A stretch of DNA of 64,000 nt from Aplectana chamaeleonis. Taxonomy: Eukaryota; Nematoda; Chromadorea; Rhabditida; Cosmocercidae. Below, piece by piece: positions 35,701-44,700 of this stretch. Position numbers and translations under genes: made by a program. Location: assembly GCA_029168955.1 (NCBI GenBank), contig JAPDOI010000144.1, forward strand, positions 124,001-188,000, in the 5' to 3' direction. Below the pieces are notes generated by a model. The model saw nothing but the letters and a program-made list of their open reading frames with translations, made no database searches and was not told where the DNA came from. Every line of letters starts with the position of its first letter. Positions within the stretch are counted from its first letter, which is position 1.

Positions 35701-38700
35701 AAACATGTTTCTGATCCCTATTACGAACTGCTCTCTGATCTTATTCATTCGTCATTTAGTTCTGGTGTTATTCCGGCCCGCTGGAAATAAGCTGTCGTCA
35801 TACCCATCGCCAAGCCAGGCAAGCCGCCGGATAGGGCTGCCTCCCACCGCCCCATTCCCCTCCTCTCCCCTTTGCCAAGGTTGCGGAAAGAGTCCTCAAT
35901 CCGCTCCTCCAAAGCAGTCTACAGCACAACACCCACCAGCATAGTTTCAAGAAGGAGCATTCCACAGTTACAGCCCTGACGTCAATCAACGAGCACATCA
36001 TCGCTGGATTTAACAGCAAGACCCCGGCTGGTAGAAGCCTCGTCGTTGCCATAGATCTTACGGCGGCTTTTGATAGCGTCAGTCTTCCGCTCCTCTCAAA
36101 ATCCATTCTGGAATCGGACATGCCCAGTTGGTCTAAAAGGTGGATTAATAGCTTTATCAAGAACCGGTCTATTCGTGTCAAGTTCGACGGACATCTGTCG
36201 TCTTCCGTCCCCATTAAAGCCGGTGTCTCCAAGGCGGTGTGTTATCCCCTAGCCAATTTTCGCTATTTCTATCTGATATTCCTGTGCCACCGACGTATTC
36301 ATCTGTGCCTGTACGCTGACGACATCACTATCTTAAGCACAGACTCAGTTATCGATCGAGCCACGGATCCGGGCAATGTATCTTAAATCAAAGTCGCTGA
36401 CTGTCTCTGCCTCCAAATCAAGTGCTACACTATGTACAACAGCTTCTATCGAATATCGACTTCATCCCAAAGTCGTCTGGGATGGTCACGAGCCTTAACA
36501 ACAGCCTTAACAGCCTACGCCTTTGATGCGATGCTCTGTTCATGGCTGACAAGGCGCTAATCATCGAAAACTTGTCTGTAGAGGTTTCAAGATTACCGAA
36601 AAATTGAGTTCTGGAATTTTTTTCCTAAAATTTTCCAATCGCAAAGTTGCAACCTCCTATGTTTTTGAACGCAGAATTATTGTGAGGCTCAGGGATATCA
36701 TCGTTCTTCCAAAATTGCAGATGTGTATTCAGGTAGCCGAGAAGCTTTACCTGCAGCTCGTTGGTGATATGCGGACACTGTATCGTGCTTGTAAGCTGGT
36801 TCATGCGGATCTGTCTGAGTACAATACTCTTGTTCTTGACGAAAAGCTGTACATCATCGACGTTTCTCAGTCCGTTGAGCATGATCACCCTCACGCCCTA
36901 GATTTTCTAAAGTCGGATTGCAGTAATGTGAGCAAGTTTTTCAGGTACTGCCTATCTCCTAATCCCCAAACTGTGTTAGTGTTGCTTCAGTTGCCTTATC
37001 ATTCTTTTCAGGTCACTTGGTGTTCCTGTTCTTCCAATATCTAAGCTTTTCGAGTTGATTGTCGACCCTTTGATTGCTGACAAAGATGTCGCTGGCCGAT
37101 TGGAAATGAGGTAGCTCGATTTCTCCTGTTTTTATAGGTCTCCATGAATGAATTCCGTTGTTTTTAGAACACTGGATCCGTCTGACGATGCGCTTTTCAT
37201 GAATGCTTTTATACCGCATAAACTGGATCATGTCCTACATTTTGAACGAGACAGTAAATTGCTCAAAGCGGGAGAGGAGGCCAATAATCCGTTCCAAAAC
37301 ATCATTTCAAAGGTGACAGATCGTGGATCATTGAATGTCTCATCATTTTTTCCTTCATCGTCATGAGCAGAAGTGATTCAGGTCGATGTGCTGGGTCAAG
37401 GTTTTGTGGAGAGCGCAGATGTTTCTTCCTGTTCTTCCGAGGATGAATCCGTTTCGCAGTCCCAGTCTGAGTCTGAGAAGATAGCTGAGAGGACGGCGAC
37501 TGGCAGAGTCACCAGTGGAAAGTATTTCAGGTATTTTTTTGCTCTTGCACCCACACCTGCCTCGAAGTTTTTGCTTGTTCCTAAAAGAATCAGTTTTCTT
37601 TTCACCTATCTGCAGCTGTGCTCGCCGTTTGCTAGTGTTATTGCTCTCTACGTTTGACTCATTTATTGAGGAGTATATTTCCTGTTTGTCAATAGTTGTG
37701 AATCATGTTCCTTTTCATTCCATTCTGGTTTACGATTCTGATGCTTTCCCGAGACGAGGAAACCCTAGTGAGTCTTATATCCACAAGAGGAATTCTATTA
37801 GAAATTCAGGTCCTTACAACAGAAATTCATCCTTGTAGTATCATTTTCGGTCTTAGAATCCGAATGTGCTCTCCAAAGCTGTCTACAGCTTCTCCAAAGG
37901 AGGTTATAGGTGCTTTCAAACCTTCGAGGAAATAAAATTTAACTACCTGCGATTTGATTTTGAGTGCGTTTTTGAAAACTAGGATAGGATTCGCGTCAAA
38001 AATTTTCTAGGGGGAACTTACTCAGGTTGCTGAACACATCTGGAGCCCTTCCCTCGGTATTTTCACGCTTACTGTAGGTAGGAAGCTACCTTATATTAAA
38101 CGTAACCTACCGCAACCTACGGAAGACGGGAAACGGACCTAAGTGTTGTGTTAGTTACTCCGAACTCCTTCGCCAGAGTAAAACACCATTGCCCCAAATC
38201 TCAACCAAGCTACGCCCCCCCCCTTTCTCTCGGTGACCATGATCATCAAAAATTTTCGCTTTTCCCGTTGGGGTGATTTTTCCGACAATGTTCGGACCGA
38301 AATTTTTGGAGAGAAAATTGTAATTTTTATTTTTGTGTAGTTAACGCTACACTTCTTACTCTACTACACTTCTTACTCTACTTTCATCTTAACTTGTATT
38401 TAAAGGCAGCATATACGCTCGTAAACGTGATCGAGATAACTGCGGAAATAGAATGGTATGGCTCAGAATACAGTGCCTACGCATTTTGAAGCGTCAAAAA
38501 TGACCCACAATGACGGTACACGGGTGAGAAGTTGGCCCCGCCCTCTATCTGCCCGCCCCTGAATATACTTCCTGTTCTCCTTCAAAATAGGGGCGCTGAG
38601 CCATTCCCACCGTCGTCGATGTATGTAGTTTACTTCGTGTATTTGTTGTACTACCCACAAACGTCGTTTATGGTAGGAATTGCCCGGCACCCTTGATTGG

Positions 38701-41700
38701 AAAAGACCGCAAATACAGGGCGGGGCCAACTTCTCACTAGTGAAGAGCCATTGTGGGTTGTTTTTGACGCTTCAAAATGCATAGGCGTGGTGTTCTGAGA
38801 CATACCATTCTAATTCCGTTGTTATCTCAACCGTTTACGAGAGTGTATGCTGCCTTTAAAGTGCCCTCCAGAAATTCTTAATTGTGGCCTGAAATTTTCA
38901 CACCTCCCTCCTCAAATCGTCCTTTGTCGAAGATTTCATTTTCCCCTTGTCCCGCTGAGCTGGGCAGTAGCCTCTTGATTCTGACCCCCACCCCACAGAG
39001 ATTTCTAAAGTTTTATCTGTCCGAAATACGCTAATTTTGGGTTCATTTTTTTCGCTCCAAAGGGCACATTCGGATTCTGCGTCTAGAAAAGTAATTGAAA
39101 AGTAAACGTGTTAGTAATTTGTGAGATTCATGTATTCATGGTAGTTATGTGAAAAAAAATTGAATATAAGGTTGGTTTGTGAGAATTCTTCGGTCCAGTC
39201 ACTTTCTCGCATTAACCCATCATTGTACCAAACTGCCGACTCTTATTCTCAGCTATTTTCCCACCATGTTTTCTGTGAAACTGCTTCAGGCCGGGATCAT
39301 ACTTTCAACGGCGGGCGACGCGACCCAATGTTTATCCTCCATATCGACCGAAATACAACATGCCTAATATGTACTAACGCTTATCGCGGGAAGTATGATA
39401 CCGGTATTATTCTGTCTATGCTCTCGGCAAATCGTCGTCGTCAGAGCTCTGGAAGTTTCAAAACACGTTATTTGTTAATCGCGCGCCAAAGCGCAGCCGC
39501 TCTCCAGTGATATCAACCCGCACAAGAGCTGCAACGAACCAATGCCGCTAGCCCCAAAACAAACCAGCCGCAGTTCCAAGCATGGCTAATGAGGTTTGTT
39601 GCAAAAACTGAAGTTTTCCCGCTTCTACGGAAACCCTACGCAGTTGTGATGAGGTGCTCACAGGGTTCGGCACGAGGTGTGGACAAGGCTAAATTTTCTC
39701 AGACCCCCCCCCCTCTAAAAGCAATCTTTTGGCGATTTTCTCAGACCCCCTCCCAGGAGTGTTAATTGTCTGTTTTTGTAGTAAAATTGAAATAAATTGA
39801 ACAACTTATTTCAAAAGGTGTATAATTCGAAGAAGAACAACCATTTCAAGAAAAACAAGACATTGACATTGAAATAGATCACGGACGAGGCTTTCCTTGA
39901 CGGATTACATGAAGTTGCCTGCGTTTTTGAAAAAGTTAGCTAAAGTTAGGGTTTTGATTATAGTGAAGGCTCTCCTAATGTTGACTAAGAGACACTTAGG
40001 TTTGAACGTGTATCCAGAAATTTTGAATGATTCCGGGTAGGAAGCTGAGGTATATATGTGGTGGAAAAGAAGCGTGGAGAAGTTGAAGTGATTGGCTAAG
40101 GTCAAGAATACGGGATGTCTCGAAGAAATGAATGTGTTTTCAAATTAATATGAGTTCGTAAATTCATTTCGCAAGTCCAAGAAGAACATGTCACTTCAGA
40201 TGTATGGACTTCTGGCTCGAAAGAGCGTCATCCGATCTGGTTGCGTTGCGAATTTTATTCTCCGAAACCCACTCATACACGAAACACACGCCACGGGTTT
40301 GATCCCGCAAGGTTAATTTTTTTGGAAAACATTAGGCCTCACATTTCTTTTGCAAAGTAAGGATCACGAAAATGAGATATTCGAGTCGAGAGTGGTTGAT
40401 TTACTCTATATACAAATTTTCAGCCTCTAAGATGGACGCTGAAAGGCACTTCTTTGTGTGGCCCACACCTGTCGTAGGTGTGGTCGCGCTGGAAGCCTAC
40501 ATTTTTGCAAGGTGTGAGTCGTGAGGGTAAGATATTTGAGTCCAGTGTGGTCGATGCATTCTACATACTCACTTTCACCGTCCAACATAGATGCTGAACA
40601 CCGCTACAGTATGAGGCCTCCCACTTTTCTCAGGTGTGGTCCCGCCGGAAGTCGTCAATTTCGAAATTTAGGTGTGACTAGAGTAGGATATTCCAGTCCA
40701 GCGTGGTCGATTTACTCCTTACGCAGTCTTTTGACGCCTCAGTGTAACGCCGAAGACCGCTACATAGGAAGCGGAACAAGGTTAAAAAAACGTGAAAAAT
40801 TCCACAAACCTGGAGTAGGGTTTTAAAACATCTGTAGCTTCACTTCCAAGTGAGCTACCCCGGGTTCGAGCAAAACTAAGAAACTAGGTCTGTAACCCTA
40901 CCGAATGAAACTTTACTCGCTCCCACAGGACGCCTTACAAAAACATTTACTAGGTGTGAACATTTGATGTTTTGCGCATAAATTTCCACACCTAAATGCA
41001 CTTTCTAGGTGTGGACATTTATGCTCAAAACATCAAATGTCCACACCTAGTAAATTTTTTTGTAAGGCGTCCTCTGGGAGCGAGTAAAGTTTCATTCGGT
41101 AGGGTTACAAACCTAATTTCTTATTTTTGCTCAAACCCGGGGTAGCTCCTTTAAAAGTTGAGTTACATGTGTTTTAAAACCCTATTTTAGGTTTGTGGAC
41201 TTTGAAGTTTGTTTACGTTTTTTTACCTTGTTCCGCTTCCTATGTAGCGGTTTTTGGCATTACACTGAGACGGTAAAAGATTGCAGAGAGGGTAAATCGA
41301 CCAAGCTGGACTCAAATATCCTACTCTCGTCACACCTAAATTTCGAAATTGACGACTTCTGGCGGAACCACACCTGAGAAAAGTGGGAGGCCTGATACTG
41401 TAGCGGTGTTCAGCATCTATGTTGGACGGTGAAAGTGAGTATGTAGAGTGAATCGACCAAGCTGGACTCAAATATCCTACCCTCACGACTCATACCTTGC
41501 AAAAATTTAGACTTCCAGCGCGACTGCACCTGCAACAGGTGTGGGGTCACACAGAGAAGTGCCTTTCAGCGTCCATCTTAGAGGCTGAAAATTGGTATAT
41601 GAGGTTAATCTACCACTTTTGACTCTCATATCTTATTTTCGTGACCCTTACTTTGCAAAAAAAATGTTAGGTCTAATGTTTTCCGAAAATTAAGCACCTT

Positions 41701-44700
41701 GCAGGATCGAACCCGTGTCGTGTGTTCCGTGTATGAGTGGGTTTCGGAGAATGAAATTCGAAACATAACCAGATTAGATGACGCTCTTTCCAACTAGCAA
41801 GTGTTTTTGCCATGCCTGGTCTGGCTAATGTTGGAGCCCCTATTTTGGGTATCTAACCACTTATTAAAGCGTGTTTTCCATTCATTTAAAGTGAGCTGTT
41901 CTTCTCTGAAAACATATTTATTTCTTAAGGACATCTCGTCGTCTTCGCCTTTGCCAATAACTTCATTCATCGCATCCACTCTTTTCTTCCACCCCATTCC
42001 GTAGCTTCCAATCTGTTCCTATTTGCAATTCAGTACATAACTATACAGGATACACGCCCAGAACCTATGGGCCTTATATTCAACCGTAGGAGAACCTTTA
42101 GTATAATTTTAACATTTACGTAATTTTAATTACAACAAGAATTCATGTTAATTGGACGGTATTACCGAATCGTTCGCAAAAAAACATCTCTAAACAGTGT
42201 ACCTACTACCCCCGGTCAGAATGATTCACGTGGTCTACCGGTGGAGCTCAGACTCCCCTCCCTCCACCAGTGCGCAGCTCTGATCCCCCGGTGTGGATAT
42301 CCACGCCCCGCGCCGAACCCTGGGTGCTCATAATTATTCACTGGACTTCGTACAAAGAACAATATTCATTCATTGGCACCACTCCCAAGAAGTTTTCCTC
42401 CATAATTTCTCCTCCGAAATCATCTAGTCGAAACTCAGCGCTGAATGATATTCCATACGAAATTGCGATGTGCAAATTGTGCAATTTTATCGAAGCAAAG
42501 TTGTGGTAAATAGGAAAGAAGGAGTGCTTCTTCGATCAATTTGACTGGGAGGAAAGCTTTGCCCACATATTTAAACATCTCGCGCAGTGTAAGCTCAGAA
42601 TCGACCTCCCTTCTGAGCAATTTCTAATGGGTTCTTAAATTCTTACTGAATTTGAGTTCGAAAAAAAAAGAATTTTTTCAAAGTGTTCCTTAGAACCCGC
42701 CCCGGAATGGCCTCGTCCGGTTGCGTGCTTGCATCTACCCGGGAATAGCCTCCGGTATTCGCTGTGTTGAGGGGTGTATGGGTATTGCTATGAATCACAA
42801 ACTTACAAAGGAAGCCGCATCGTTATGCACCTATCTTGATACGTAACCGGTGATATTTGACTCTGGATACTTTTTCCAGGAGCTCACCTGGTATGATTAG
42901 CTTCTACCGTTTTTGCGAAACCCTCTCTCCCACTTCCTCCCGATCTGCCTAGCTGTCCCGGCGTATTGATGCTCCTTGTTGATGTGTTGTCATGCGCTCA
43001 AATATTTTATGTGTTTAGTTGATTTTTTGTGTTGTTTTTCTTTGTCATTTGAATTTTACCTTCGAACTATGTTGTTGTTGGCATGCCCGAAAGGGCGTAT
43101 ATAAATAAATAAAGTGGATGCTGGAAGGGAAAAATCAGTGCTCATTTGGACCTGCAAAATAGCGAAAGTGGAAATTAAAAATCGGTTGCCACTAGCCCGG
43201 TAATGGTGAGAGTTTTCGTTTTGGAGTTTTCCAGGGGCTATGAAAGGTCAACGGCCCTTAATAGCTGCGCTGACGAAATTAGCGAAGATTGTTCAAGGTG
43301 CCGTAGACTCCTGCTTTTGCTTATTGCTTGAAGGATTGAATGCATATTATAGATTGATATAATTTATTGACTATTGCATTACTTTGCTATTTTTGAAGGC
43401 CAGCTGTTTTCCTTCCGTTAGTTCCCTTTTTTCGACTAAAGATCGGAAAACGTTTTCTACGCACTTCTCTTTGTCCACTATAGAGGAATGATCGAACTAG
43501 CACAGAATCGTTGCCTTTTTCAGGAAAAAGCCTGTTTGGACGCTGTGAATAAACTTTTTTGCATAGAATTAGATGGTTCCAATATGTCACTCTTGACGAT
43601 GCCAATCTCATTTACAGCTCACAGCAAAGCGACGTAGCCTATAAGAACGTAACTCAATGAAAGAGCTCGACAAGAGCTCGATAACCTAAACGAAACGAAG
43701 CTGTTTGTAGGCTTCCTGGTAATGAATGAAGGAATTTTGGCCACAATCGCTCATCAGTCCTCTCGATTTCTTCTGACCACGCTTGTGGATAGCCTCTTTT
43801 CACGTGGTCCTAAGGTCGAAGAAAAAGTTTTCGACCAGAAGTCCAAGCGCTGTTCTGAAGGCTCTTCGAAGTGAATCTCAGATTCGGCTGAATCACTTTC
43901 TATGGGAGGCTCCCACTGCGAACTTTCTGGATTCGCTGATCTCGATTTTTCGACTCTGAATCGAATCCGTTTTTCTAAATGTAACACTAGGTTAAGATTG
44001 CTCAATGAATCTGTACCTACCTCAATCCTCTGGAAAGGTAGACAGTACCAGCCTCCCCTTCCCCGGTGAACCCTTCTTCTGAGTCATGTTTCAACCAAAC
44101 CTGCATGACTAACCTTTTGATGTATAGTATAGTAACTAACCTATCAGAATCGAAAAAAGTGACCACAGATTCATGTTCTACACCAGAAAGTACTCCTACC
44201 TAGGGACTGATGTCAGCAAAAAGTGAAGCTTTGAGAATGGGTCTGTTGAGTGTCATGGAAAGGAAAAAAACAATTCAAAGTTTGGTAAATGTCCTCGATG
44301 CGCATGGGTAGGTCGAAAGGGATTTGAACATTTTCGGCCTAAACTTCGTCCAATGTGATTACTTGGGGCGCTCTACACGAAGATAGGGTCTATTTCCAGT
44401 TTTTCGGAGGATTTCGGTAGGTTGATGCAGAAAATGATGCTTGGGACTATCCTAAACGGGGGGGGCACTCAAGTAAAAGTCAGCAATGAAATGAACCACC
44501 TCATAGAAATGAATGGAAAACCTGATAAAAGATGCTCGATGCCGTTACCAATCATTGTTGTTGATCGAATTTCATAGAAATACTTCAATTGATAGCGTAA
44601 TAGATCGGTGGTTCATTTCATTTCTGACTTTTCCTTGAGTGCCCCCCCCGTTTAGGTTAGTCCCTGATTCTTTTCCTACCGTAATTTACAGAAATCTCCC

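Noticed and set aside
40521..41486. Two similar ORFs on opposite strands (40,521-40,826 and 41,223-41,486)
   Set aside because: They are the two arms of the palindrome read in opposite directions and not a duplicated gene.
43754..44005. 83-codon acidic minus-strand ORF in RIOK1 intron 11, with a possible 46-bp intron upstream
   Set aside because: The candidate donor and acceptor leave incompatible phases or a stop codon, and no family is recognised.
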